Positions 7,702 to 14,593 of a stretch of DNA of 27,394 nt are shown here, piece by piece (position 1 is the stretch's first letter; every line of letters begins with the position of its first letter). Origin of the DNA: QHXQ01 sp036389375 (GTDB lineage: Bacteria; Acidobacteriota; Blastocatellia; Pyrinomonadales; Pyrinomonadaceae); contig DASVQA010000183.1 in NCBI GenBank assembly GCA_036389375.1, positions 1 through 27,394 of the forward strand, read 5' to 3'. Made by a program: the position numbers and the translations under genes. The notes below the pieces were generated by a model that did no database searches, was not told the origin of the DNA, and saw only the letters and a list, made by a program, of their open reading frames with translations.

Positions 7702-8250
7702 GTGGGCTTTAAGGTCGGACAGAAAGTCGTGTACCCGAATCATGGCATTGGCACTATCGAACAGATCGAGCAGAAGCAGATTGGCGCGGCGGCCCTGCCC
7801 TTTTACACGCTGCGGCTGGCTGCGACCAACTCGGTCGTGCTCGTGCCCGTCGCCAACGCCGGTGAAGTGGGCTTGCGTTCGCCCATCTCTTCGGGCGAGT
7901 GCGACATGCTGCTGAAGGCTTTGGCCGACGACTTTACGCCCGCCCCGCACGACTGGAAGGATCGCTTCAAAGAGTTCTCCGAGCGCATGCGTACCGGCGA
8001 CATCTTCGAGGTCGCGGGCGTCCTTAAACACCTGACCTACCTGAGCCACCTTAAGCCGCTCTCATTCCGCGAACAGCGCATGTTGGAACGCGCACGCTAT
8101 CTGGTCATCTCCGAACTGGCCGCCGTTTGCCGCCAACCTGAATGCAACGTCGCGCCGCGCGTCGAGCAGGCGCTCGCCCGCGCTTGTGCCAAGCACGACC
8201 GCCGGCCGGCGGCTGCCGCCCGCGCCGTCAGCGCCGTCGCCGGCCATTAA
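7702..8250 (+). CDS. carD: CarD/CdnL-family RNA polymerase-binding regulator
   Basis: Transcription factor that binds the RNA polymerase beta subunit and stabilises open complexes at rRNA and other housekeeping promoters, 182 residues. The N-terminal CarD/TRCF RNA-polymerase-interaction domain reads GFKVGQKVVYPNHGIGTIEQIE, followed by FYTLRLAATNSVVLVPV. The C-terminal half is helical and basic. GTG at 7702 is chosen because TAGGAGGT (7688-7695) lies just upstream and the family normally begins at the GFKVG sequence. An ATG at 7672 would put the ribosome site inside the gene. The Ala/Arg-rich tail (about 160-182) is longer than I expect for the family. The gene is monocistronic, flanked by its own promoter and terminator. 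Confidence 0.93.
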   Translation: MGFKVGQKVVYPNHGIGTIEQIEQKQIGAAALPFYTLRLAATNSVVLVPVANAGEVGLRSPISSGECDMLLKALADDFTPAPHDWKDRFKEFSERMRTGDIFEVAGVLKHLTYLSHLKPLSFREQRMLERARYLVISELAAVCRQPECNVAPRVEQALARACAKHDRRPAAAARAVSAVAGH

Positions 8251-8280
8251 AAACAGTCAGCATCAGGCCCATAGCCGCCG

Positions 8281-8313
8281 GCAGTGAGCAGGAGATCATG
8301 CTCACTGCTTTTT
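8281..8313 (+). terminator. Intrinsic terminator of carD
   Basis: Perfect 10-bp stem (8281-8290 with 8299-8308), an 8-nt loop, then five T residues (8309-8313). It sits 31 nt after the carD stop codon. Confidence 0.9.
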
Positions 8314-8371
8314 GCTGCCCCCGGACTCTATCTTTTACTGCCTGCTCCTGACCACCGACGGCTTACCGCCT

Positions 8372-8399
8372 TTGTCTTCCCCCTGTGTCGCGTTACAAT
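8372..8399 (+). promoter_or_regulatory. Candidate sigma-70 promoter for the nitroreductase gene
   Basis: TTGTCT (8372-8377) and TACAAT (8394-8399) are separated by 16 bp, matching 4/6 and 5/6 of the consensus. The predicted start near 8406 gives a leader of about 40 nt. Confidence 0.6.
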
Positions 8400-8444
8400 C
8401 GCGGCTGTCAGCTTAATCCAGACAATGCACAGGGGTGTTCAAGG

Positions 8445-9134
8445 ATGGACGACAAGCCACAGAATTTGCCGGCCACGCAGATGAACGGCGAGCAGTTGAA
8501 ACCATTCACGCAGGCCGTCATGGAGCGCCGCGCGACCAATCAGTTTTTGCCGGACGAAGTGCCGGATGAGTATTTGAACGCGATCCTGCACCTGGGTGCG
8601 CAAGCGCCTTCGGGTTACAACCTGCAACCTTGGCGTTTCATCGTCGTGCGCGAAGAGGCCAACCGGCAGCGCCTGATGGCCGCCGCATTCGGCCAGCCGA
8701 AGGTTGGGCAAGCGCCGGTCGTCATCATCGCGCTCGGCATGAAGCAGGCATGGAAACAGACGGCGGACGAAGTTTTTCAGGAAGGCGCGGAGCGCGGCGC
8801 GGGCAACGTCGAGACGTGGACGCAGTACCGCGACGGCGCGTTCCAGTTCCTCGACAACATGCAGTCCATGCCGGTCTGGGTCAACCGCCACACGATGATC
8901 GCCTACACGACGATGCTGTGGGCGGCCGAGGCTTACGGGTTCGACACCGCGCCAATGGAGGGCTTCGACGCGGCGGCCGTCAAGCGCGAGTTTGACATCC
9001 CCGACGAGGCAGAGGTCGTGGCGCTGCTCGCCATCGGTCGCCGGCAAGACCCGGACAAGGCTTATCCCGGTCGCTTCTCGCTCGACCGCATCGTCTTTCA
9101 AGAGCGCTACGGCGCAGCGTGGCCGGAGAAATAA
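8445..9134 (+). CDS. Nitroreductase-family FMN oxidoreductase
   Basis: Flavin-dependent oxidoreductase of the nitroreductase fold (PF00881), 229 residues. The FMN-phosphate-binding start MERRATNQFLPDEVP (residues 26-40) and APSGYNLQPWRFIVV (54-68) are typical. The C-terminal region (HTMIAYTTMLWAAEAYGFDTAPMEGFD, then VVALLAIGRRQ) matches the dimer-interface and flavin-edge helices. ATG at 8445 is chosen because AGGGG (8431-8435) precedes it and the predicted promoter's start lies upstream; an in-frame GTG at 8385 overlaps the promoter. The substrate cannot be told from sequence, as this family covers nitroaromatic, quinone and flavin reductases and dehydrogenases. Confidence 0.92.
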   Translation: MDDKPQNLPATQMNGEQLKPFTQAVMERRATNQFLPDEVPDEYLNAILHLGAQAPSGYNLQPWRFIVVREEANRQRLMAAAFGQPKVGQAPVVIIALGMKQAWKQTADEVFQEGAERGAGNVETWTQYRDGAFQFLDNMQSMPVWVNRHTMIAYTTMLWAAEAYGFDTAPMEGFDAAAVKREFDIPDEAEVVALLAIGRRQDPDKAYPGRFSLDRIVFQERYGAAWPEK

Positions 9135-9232
9135 CGGATGACGAACGCGGGCGCGTTGGCCTGAACAGGCAGTCACCCTTCGGTCTGCGCTGCCGCGTTC
9201 ATCATTTCAGCCGGCAATGGTTGAGGTTGGTT

Positions 9233-9616
9233 ATGGCTGAAGCATCAGAGTTGCGTTTCGGCGGCGTGGTGGATCACGTCGCGCTGGCATCGGAAGACCT
9301 CGCGCGGGACGTGCGCGAGTATGAGCGCATCGGCTTTCGCGTTGAGACGCTCTATCACGATTGGGCAATGCTCAGGGACGCACGCGGCTTCGGCGTGGCG
9401 CTCCTGGGGCCCGGCTCAAAGCATCCGCCGCATCTGGGCTTGCGCGTCGAGACACGCACGGCGCTCGAAGAGGCGGCGCGGCGCGAGCAGCGCCCCGTTA
9501 AAGAGCACCGCGACCGCACGGTCTCGTTCTACACGAAGGGCGTGGGCGGGCAGATCGTCGAGGTCATCTACTATCCGCCGGATTACGGCGACAACGGCGC
9601 GGCATCGCAGGTCTGA
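9233..9616 (+). CDS. VOC-superfamily (glyoxalase-fold) protein
   Basis: Small vicinal-oxygen-chelate-fold protein of 127 residues. Two beta-alpha-beta-beta-beta modules are suggested by GGVVDHVALASEDL at the N-terminus and QIVEVIYYPPDY at the C-terminus. His15, His67 (PPHLGLRV) and Glu110 sit where VOC metal ligands often occur. ATG at 9233 follows GAGG (9223-9226) with a good gap. Enzymes of this fold include glyoxalases, dioxygenases, epimerases and antibiotic-binding proteins; nothing here decides between them. It lies 98 nt after the nitroreductase on the same strand and may share its transcript. Confidence 0.8.
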   Translation: MAEASELRFGGVVDHVALASEDLARDVREYERIGFRVETLYHDWAMLRDARGFGVALLGPGSKHPPHLGLRVETRTALEEAARREQRPVKEHRDRTVSFYTKGVGGQIVEVIYYPPDYGDNGAASQV

Positions 9617-9647
9617 ACGCCTGCGGCGGCGCGATCATTAAGCTGAA

Positions 9648-10067
9648 ATGCACGTACTACTTTTTCTCGAATCAATCGGCACGACGGAGTTGCTGGTGAT
9701 CGCCATCGTGGCACTCATCATCTTCGGCCCGCGCCGTTTGCCGGAGTTGGGTCGCTCGCTGGGCAAGAGTCTGGGCGAGTTCAAGCGCGCGTCGGACGAT
9801 TTCAAGCGGACGTGGGAACGCGAGGTCGAGATGGATCGCGTGCAGCAGCAGGAGCGCACCGAGCGCGCGATGATTGACGCGCCCGACGACGCGGCGACGC
9901 CAACGTCCGAACGCACCATCGCGCCGACGACCACTCTGCCGCTGCACAAAGGCGAGCAGATCGCGCGCGGCGCGGCGGCAAGCGACGATGCGCTCGTTAC
10001 TGTACCGCCCGTCAACGTGCCCGAAGCACCTGTGCCCGAACCGGCGCGCAAGAGCGATTGGCTCTAA
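9648..10067 (+). CDS. tatA: Twin-arginine translocase TatA/TatB-family subunit
   Basis: Membrane subunit of the Tat pathway for export of folded proteins, 139 residues. It has one N-terminal membrane helix (GTTELLVIAIVALIIFGPRR, residues 11-30), the conserved FG hinge, a basic amphipathic helix (LPELGRSLGKSLGEFKRAS) and a long acidic/Pro-rich tail. Glu14 at the start of the membrane helix is more typical of TatB, while the amphipathic helix reads like TatA. The gene could therefore be either, or a bifunctional TatA/B as in systems with a single subunit type. tatC follows 24 nt later. Confidence 0.92.
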   Translation: MHVLLFLESIGTTELLVIAIVALIIFGPRRLPELGRSLGKSLGEFKRASDDFKRTWEREVEMDRVQQQERTERAMIDAPDDAATPTSERTIAPTTTLPLHKGEQIARGAAASDDALVTVPPVNVPEAPVPEPARKSDWL

Positions 10068-10091
10068 AGCCGCCCGCGCCAGCAAACCCGC

Positions 10092-11159
10092 ATGGCTTCC
10101 ACGCCCCTCGACAGAGGTGAGGATTCAGACGGCGAGGCGCAACTCGGCGGTCAGATGTCGTTTCTCGATCATCTGGACGAGTTGCGCCGCCGCCTCATTC
10201 GCTCCGTCCTCTTCGTCTTCTTGGCCTTCTCGGTCTGCTGGTTCGTCTCCGACCACATCTACAACTTCCTCGCGCGCCCCGTCCGTGTCGCCCTCGCCGA
10301 CGCGCAGCGCCGCCACATACAGTTTGCCGGCCTTACCGGGCAGGAAGCCATCACCTCCTTGTCGGCTCTTAAAGAGAACGACACCGGGCGCTACATCTTC
10401 CCCGAAGCGACCAAGTTGGGCCAGAGCGTCATTCCGCCGGGCACGTCCGTCGCGGCCCGCGTGGCGCGCGACAGTCAGGGTCAGCGCGGTCTCTTTACCG
10501 ACGAACAACTCATTACGGGCAACATCGTCATCCCGAAAGGCGTGCGCCTGCCGGTGGACGAAACGGCCAAGCCCGACGCGCTGCCCGGCATAGACGACAA
10601 ACTGATCGTGACGACGGCGCTCGAACCCTTCTCGCTCTACGTCAAGGTTTCGCTCTACGCCGCCGTGTGCCTGTCCGTCCCGTTCCTGCTCTGGCAAATC
10701 TGGGCCTTCGTCGCGCCCGGACTCTACCCGCATGAACGCGGTTACGCCTTGCCCTTCATCGGCCTCTCGACCATCTCCTTTGTGCTCGGCGCAGCGTTCG
10801 CTTACTACGTGATCTTCCCGCCGGCCGCTGCCTACCTGCTCGGTCTCGGGCAGGATTTTCGGCTGCTGCTGAAGGCGGACGACTATTTCGACTTCATCAT
10901 CCTCGTCATGCTCGGCATGGGCGCAATCTTCCAGATGCCTGCGATCACCTACGTGCTGGCGCGCATCGGCATCGTCAATGCGCGCTTCCTGCTGCGCATC
11001 TGGAAGACATCGCTCATCGTGATCCTGATCGCGGCGGCCGTGCTGTCGCCCACGAACGACGTGCCGAACATGATGCTGTTTGCCGCGCCGATGCTCGTGC
11101 TCTACGTCATCTCGATCTTCATCGCGTGGCTATTCGGCCGCGAGCGCAGGCCGAGTTAA
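10092..11159 (+). CDS. tatC: Sec-independent translocase TatC with an enlarged first periplasmic loop
   Basis: Six-helix core of the Tat translocase that recognises twin-arginine signals, 355 residues against about 250 for E. coli. The N-terminal HLDELRRRL motif (Glu30) and the first cytoplasmic loop LYPHERGYALPF (Glu215) are the conserved signal-binding elements. Membrane helix 1 is about 36-54 and helix 2 about 183-203. The loop between them, which begins with SDHIYNFLARPV and ends with TTALEPFSLYVKV as in other TatC proteins, contains about 95 extra residues (roughly 65-172). Two similar turns occur in the insert (VIPPGTSV near 113 and VIPKGVRLPVD near 146). The rest of the protein is normal. 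Confidence 0.96.
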   Translation: MASTPLDRGEDSDGEAQLGGQMSFLDHLDELRRRLIRSVLFVFLAFSVCWFVSDHIYNFLARPVRVALADAQRRHIQFAGLTGQEAITSLSALKENDTGRYIFPEATKLGQSVIPPGTSVAARVARDSQGQRGLFTDEQLITGNIVIPKGVRLPVDETAKPDALPGIDDKLIVTTALEPFSLYVKVSLYAAVCLSVPFLLWQIWAFVAPGLYPHERGYALPFIGLSTISFVLGAAFAYYVIFPPAAAYLLGLGQDFRLLLKADDYFDFIILVMLGMGAIFQMPAITYVLARIGIVNARFLLRIWKTSLIVILIAAAVLSPTNDVPNMMLFAAPMLVLYVISIFIAWLFGRERRPS

Positions 11160-11258
11160 ACCGGAGCTTAAAAGCGAACCTTCGGGCGACAAAGATTCAC
11201 AGGCGAACCATCAACTAACGCTTTCCCAAAATAGTTTTCGCTTTTCTCGAAATACCCC
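11160..11258. other. Gap after tatC
   Basis: About 100 nt between tatC and the next promoter. I see no terminator with a clean stem and T-run, and no gene. Confidence 0.4.
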
Positions 11259-11287
11259 TTGACAGTCAGTGCGCGCGTGCGTATATT
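11259..11287 (+). promoter_or_regulatory. Near-consensus sigma-70 promoter of the candidate ncRNA
   Basis: TTGACA (11259-11264, 6/6) and TATATT (11282-11287, 5/6) are separated by the optimal 17 bp, the best promoter match in the window. The start site would be near 11294. No open reading frame with a ribosome-binding site follows it in the next 500 nt. Confidence 0.8.
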
Positions 11288-11293
11288 GCCCGC

Positions 11294-11815
11294 CCACGTC
11301 ACGGTTCTCACGGGAGTCGTGACCGGCGCGGGGATCGGCGGACGGTGCGGCGACGCATCGTTTGAGGGCAGACGGGGAAGCGGTTTCCGGTCTGCTATTG
11401 ACGCCCGGCGCTGCGGCCGAAAGGCCGGCTAAGGCAGACCGGCGGGTTTGTCTGAGCGCCCGGATAAAAACGGGTGGCACTCGAAGGAAATGATCAGCCT
11501 TTGAGCAGCAAGGCGGTGCAGCTTCGGTTGCACCTCGTTGTCCGGAACGTAACCGGAGGTGGAGGAATAAGCCACCACAACAAAAACCAAACGGCACTGT
11601 GCCCGCGAGGGCGCGAACGCTGACGGGAAACCAAGGCGGGTGCTGACCGGCGTTGCTGTCGAAACCGCAAAGGGCACGGCGACCGGGATACAAATCAGGC
11701 GATCCACAGGCGTGTACATGTCGGGATTGCCGCTCCCCTAAATCGTTTCGGCGGTTTTTCGGAGTTCGCGGGTTGCGCTGCCGCTTCAGCAATGACGGCA
11801 GCGCAATTCTGCTTT
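11294..11815 (+). ncRNA. Candidate structured non-coding RNA, about 520 nt
   Basis: A strong promoter and a terminator hairpin bracket about 520 nt with no credible plus-strand gene but many helices. Examples: GTCACG/CGTGAC hairpin (11298-11323); CCGGTCTGC (11387-11395) pairing with GCAGACCGG (11434-11442) around a CGGCC-GAAA-GGCCG hairpin (11414-11427); CCCG/CGGG (11459-11474); GCCTT/AAGGC (11497-11514); an 8-bp stem closed by a C(UUCG)G tetraloop (11515-11534); a compact three-way junction (11537-11581) with GTTGT/ACAAC enclosing CCGG/CCGG and GGTGG/CCACC hairpins; and GCCC-GCGA-GGGC (11601-11612). GNRA and UUCG loops are typical of real structured RNAs. I do not see the conserved words of RNase P RNA, tmRNA or SRP RNA, nor a riboswitch I recognise. 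Function unknown. Confidence 0.6.
11773..11815 (+). terminator. Terminator hairpin ending the candidate ncRNA
   Basis: Perfect 11-bp stem (11773-11783 with 11796-11806), a 12-nt loop, then a T-rich tract (TTCTGCTTTT, 11807-11816). The T-run is interrupted but usable. Confidence 0.7.
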
Positions 11816-11820
11816 TAGAG

Positions 11821-11905
11821 CAGGAGTCAGAGGTTAGTCAGAATAATTTCATCAACTGACCTCTGCCCTCCGACTTCTGACCTCCGACCTCTAACCTCTG
11901 CCCTG
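11821..11905. repeat. Seven tandem degenerate heptamers with an inverted partner
   Basis: From 11857 to 11905 the sequence divides exactly into seven 7-mers: TGACCTC, TGCCCTC, CGACTTC, TGACCTC, CGACCTC, TAACCTC, TGCCCTG. The opposite-strand version lies at about 11821-11843 (GGAGTCA, GAGGTTA), and CAGAGGTTAG (11828-11837) pairs perfectly with 11891-11900. The architecture is the same as the two repeats flanking phoB, although the heptamer sequence differs. Confidence 0.85.
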
Positions 11906-11934
11906 CAGGCAACTTGACCGCCCCGCGCCGCATC

Positions 11935-11963
11935 TTGACCATGTACCGTAGAGGCTCTAAAAT
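11935..11963 (+). promoter_or_regulatory. Sigma-70 promoter of the GWxTD gene
   Basis: TTGACC (11935-11940, 5/6) and TAAAAT (11958-11963, 5/6) are separated by 17 bp. The start site would fall near 11970, leaving a leader of about 150 nt before the ATG at 12123. Confidence 0.75.
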
Positions 11964-11964
11964 T

Positions 11965-12047
11965 CGCCCGGTATCTTAGGCGCTGCGCCGGGTCGTTTCT
12001 GCCTCTGGCAGTTGACCGCTAGAGTCTACCGGGCGGTGCCGTTTTCT
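11965..12047 (+). promoter_or_regulatory. Structured element in the leader of the GWxTD gene
   Basis: CGCCCGGTA (11965-11973) and TACCGGGCG (12027-12035) are a perfect 9-bp inverted repeat enclosing two hairpins: GGCG/CGCC (11979-11989) and CTGCC/GGCAG (11999-12011), the latter extended by GGTC/GACC. GTTTTCTT (12041-12048) follows, so the whole could act as an attenuator. Caveat: the predicted start near 11970 falls inside the left outer arm, so from that promoter only part of the outer stem could form in RNA. Confidence 0.5.
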
Positions 12048-12122
12048 TGACTGACAACAGACTCGCCGCGCGGCGTCTCGCGCTGGAAAAGTTAACCGCT
12101 CAATTCGTACAGGAGTTCTACC

Positions 12123-13760
12123 ATGATGGCTCGTCCCGCTTGGCTTCGCGCCCTGCCGCTCGTGCTGCTGGCGCTGGCGCTCGTTGCGCCGCCCGCAGCG
12201 TTCGCCCAGAAGAAGGAGAAGAGGGAGAAAGATCAGCAGTCCGACGACGTAATGTCGCGCGCGCGCAACAAGAAGCCTGAGATCAAGAAGGTCTATAAAG
12301 ACTGGCTCAACGAAGACGTGGCGTTCATCATCACGGACAAGGAACGCGAAATCTTCAAGAAGCTGATGACCGACGACGAACGCGAGGCGTTCATCGAAGA
12401 CTTCTGGCGCAAGCGCGACCCCGACCCGGACACTGAAGAGAACGAGTATAAAGAGCAGTATTACGAGCGCATCGCCTACGCCAACGAGCATTTCGCCTCC
12501 GGCATCCCCGGTTGGAAGACCGACCGCGGCCGCATCTACATCATGTACGGCCCGCCCGACGAGAAAGAGTCGCACCCGGCCGGCGGCCCCTACGAGCGCG
12601 AGCCTTACGAGGGCGGCGGGCAGACTTCGACCTACCCGTTCGAGAAATGGTTCTATCGCTATCTGGAAGGCGTCGGCTCTGGCGTCGAGATCGAGTTCGT
12701 TGACCCGACCGGCTCCGGCGAGTATCGCATCGCCCGCTCGCCCGACGAAAAGGACGCGCTCCTAAACATTCCCGGCGCTGGTTTGACGTGGCGCGAACAG
12801 TTGGGACTTGAGAGCAAGACCGACCGCGTCGTGAACGGCCCGCGCTACTATCGCGCGCAGGACAGCCCCTTCGAGCGGCTGCAACAACTCGCTGACCTGA
12901 GCCGTCCGCCCGTGATCAAGAACACGGAGTTGGCCGGCGTGCTGACGACCGGCTCCGGTCTCGTCGAAGAAAGCCCGCTCGATTTCGATCTGCGCGTGGA
13001 CTTCTTCCGGCAGGCGGACGACCGCGTGATGACCGCCTTTACCATCCAGACCGAGAACAAGGATTTGACTTTCACCGACGTGGGCGGCATCCAGCGCGCA
13101 CAGATGAACATCTTCGGTCGTATCATGGCGGTCAACGGTCGCCGCGTCGCCGTCTTCGAGGACGCGGTCACGACCGATGCGACGCCCGACGAGTTGCTCA
13201 ACGCCAAGGAGCGCAAGTCCGCTTACGGCAAGGTCGTCCCGCTCGCACCGGGCACGTACAAGGTGGACGTGGTCGTGCGCGACATCAAATCGGGCGCAAC
13301 GCAGATCAAGCATCAGGGCTTCACCGTCCCGAAGTACGATCCCAAACAGCTTTCGACCTCGACGCTCTTGCTCGCCGCCAAGCTGCAAACGCTCGGCGAT
13401 CAGATTCCGGTCGGGATGTTCACCATCGGGCAGTACAAGGTGATCCCGAACGTGTCGGGCGTCTTCCGACGCGGCGACCCGATTGGCGTCTACATGCAGG
13501 TTTACAATGCCGGCGTGGATCAGACGACGCTCCGGCCCGCCGTTGACGCCGACTATGTGCTGATGAAAGACGGCAAAGAGATTGGCAAACTGTCGGAGGA
13601 TTGGCGCGGCATGAGCGATGCCGGCCAGCGCCTCACGCTCGCGCGCATGATCGATTCGTCGAAGCTCGCGCCCGGCGACTACCAGATCACGATCCGCATA
13701 CGCGATCAGGTGTCCAGTCAGTCGCTTACGCAAGCTGCTAATTTCAAGATCGTGCAGTAA
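12123..13760 (+). CDS. GWxTD-domain secreted protein
   Basis: Exported protein of 545 residues carrying the GWxTD domain, which I know mainly from Acidobacteriota and a few other phyla; its biochemical role is not established. A signal peptide (residues 1-28) ends at AAFAQ. A charged region follows, with WLNEDVAFIITDKEREIFKKL and FIEDFWRKRDPDPDT. The signature is GIPGWKTDRGRIYIMYGPPD (G130, W131, T133, D134), then a segment rich in acidic and aromatic residues (YPFEKWFYRYLEG). The C-terminal half (about 270-545) looks beta-rich, perhaps Ig-like or a carboxypeptidase-regulatory-like fold. ATG at 12123 follows AGGAG (12111-12115). It is transcribed alone, with its own promoter and a strong terminator. 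Confidence 0.92.
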   Translation: MMARPAWLRALPLVLLALALVAPPAAFAQKKEKREKDQQSDDVMSRARNKKPEIKKVYKDWLNEDVAFIITDKEREIFKKLMTDDEREAFIEDFWRKRDPDPDTEENEYKEQYYERIAYANEHFASGIPGWKTDRGRIYIMYGPPDEKESHPAGGPYEREPYEGGGQTSTYPFEKWFYRYLEGVGSGVEIEFVDPTGSGEYRIARSPDEKDALLNIPGAGLTWREQLGLESKTDRVVNGPRYYRAQDSPFERLQQLADLSRPPVIKNTELAGVLTTGSGLVEESPLDFDLRVDFFRQADDRVMTAFTIQTENKDLTFTDVGGIQRAQMNIFGRIMAVNGRRVAVFEDAVTTDATPDELLNAKERKSAYGKVVPLAPGTYKVDVVVRDIKSGATQIKHQGFTVPKYDPKQLSTSTLLLAAKLQTLGDQIPVGMFTIGQYKVIPNVSGVFRRGDPIGVYMQVYNAGVDQTTLRPAVDADYVLMKDGKEIGKLSEDWRGMSDAGQRLTLARMIDSSKLAPGDYQITIRIRDQVSSQSLTQAANFKIVQ

Positions 13761-13784
13761 CAACCACTCAGACCGGCCATAAAC

Positions 13785-13827
13785 GACGGGCGGCCAGGCT
13801 TGAAACCTTGCCGCCCGTCGGTCTTTT
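13785..13827 (+). terminator. Intrinsic terminator of the GWxTD gene
   Basis: A 14-bp stem with one mismatch (13785-13798 with 13806-13819), a 7-nt loop, then GGTCTTTT (13820-13827). It lies 24 nt after the stop, between convergent genes, and may also stop minus-strand transcription from nfi, though with a poorer T-run in that direction. Confidence 0.88.
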
Positions 13828-13871
13828 CGGGCCAGCGCAGTTGCGCGCAAGCGTCTCGCCCTGCTTGCAGT

Positions 13872-14588
13872 TCAATCGAACAGTTGCGTCTGCCCGGTGG
13901 TGGTCGCCGCGCGCTCGCCGCGCCGGAGCGCGTTGACGAGCAGGTGTGCGCGCCGCGTCGGCTCAGGTTGACGATAGCCGCCATCGCAGGCGAGCGTCAG
14001 ATCGATTGCGCCCGCCAGATCGATCAAGTGGCCCGGCGAGACGAAGATCGGTTGCACCTTCGTCTTCGTCCTGAGTGCCGCGCCCACCGTCTCGCCTTTA
14101 TCGACGAGCGGTGTCCAAGCGCCGCGCTCCGTCGGCGGTTCCTCGTACTTACCGACCAGCACAGACTTCGCGCAGCCAAACGTCGGGCGGTTGATGAGCA
14201 GCCCGACGTGCGACGCGATGCCGACGCGGCGCGGGTGCGCGATACCCTGCCCGTCGAACATGACCGCGTCCGGCTCGGTCTGCAACTTCGCCCACGCTTC
14301 CAGCACAGACGGCGTCTCGCGGAAAGAGAGCAGCCCCGGCACGTATGGGAACTGCGTCTCGCTCACCACGCCGACCTCTTCCACCACTTCGAGCGTCGGC
14401 AGCCGCAGCACGACCAGCCCCGCATAGACCGTCGCCTCAAACTTATTAAAAGAGATGTCTGCGCCCGCCACCGTCTCGATCCGCCGCTTGAGCGGCTCGA
14501 CCCGCACCTGCGCGCGCAACTGCTTCTGCAACTCGACCGCCGCACGCGGCGCAAGCTGCCACTCATGTAATTGTTCGTAGTGGGCCAT
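13872..14588 (-). CDS. nfi: Endonuclease V
   Basis: DNA-repair endonuclease that nicks one base 3' of deaminated adenine (hypoxanthine), 238 residues. All known catalytic and recognition positions can be aligned by eye with the Thermotoga enzyme: Asp44 in AGADISF, Tyr82 in the PYVPGLLSFRE wedge, Glu91, Asp112 in FDGQGIAHPRRVG, His118, and Lys141. The C-terminus (GYRQPEPTRRAHLLVN) is also typical. The start codon at 14588 is 5 nt downstream of the nadB stop on the same strand, so the two are probably co-transcribed. The Shine-Dalgarno is weak, which fits translational coupling. Confidence 0.96.
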   Translation of the reverse strand: MAHYEQLHEWQLAPRAAVELQKQLRAQVRVEPLKRRIETVAGADISFNKFEATVYAGLVVLRLPTLEVVEEVGVVSETQFPYVPGLLSFRETPSVLEAWAKLQTEPDAVMFDGQGIAHPRRVGIASHVGLLINRPTFGCAKSVLVGKYEEPPTERGAWTPLVDKGETVGAALRTKTKVQPIFVSPGHLIDLAGAIDLTLACDGGYRQPEPTRRAHLLVNALRRGERAATTTGQTQLFD

Positions 14589-14593
14589 AAGCT

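Noticed and set aside
11211..11792. A 193-residue open frame on the minus strand across the candidate ncRNA, and a 96-residue one inside it (11429-11719)
   Set aside because: No ribosome site, no recognisable domain, and long antisense frames are common by chance in this GC-rich window. The promoter, hairpins and terminator all read on the plus strand.
11294..11815. RNase P RNA, tmRNA or SRP RNA
   Set aside because: I looked for GAGGAAAGTCC, a tRNA-like GGTTCGA end, and the SRP GGAAGGAAGCAGCC-type core and found none on either strand.
12762..13850. A 362-residue minus-strand frame opposite the GWxTD gene
   Set aside because: Overlaps a well-supported secreted protein and crosses its terminator; composition is Arg/His-rich and unlike a real protein.
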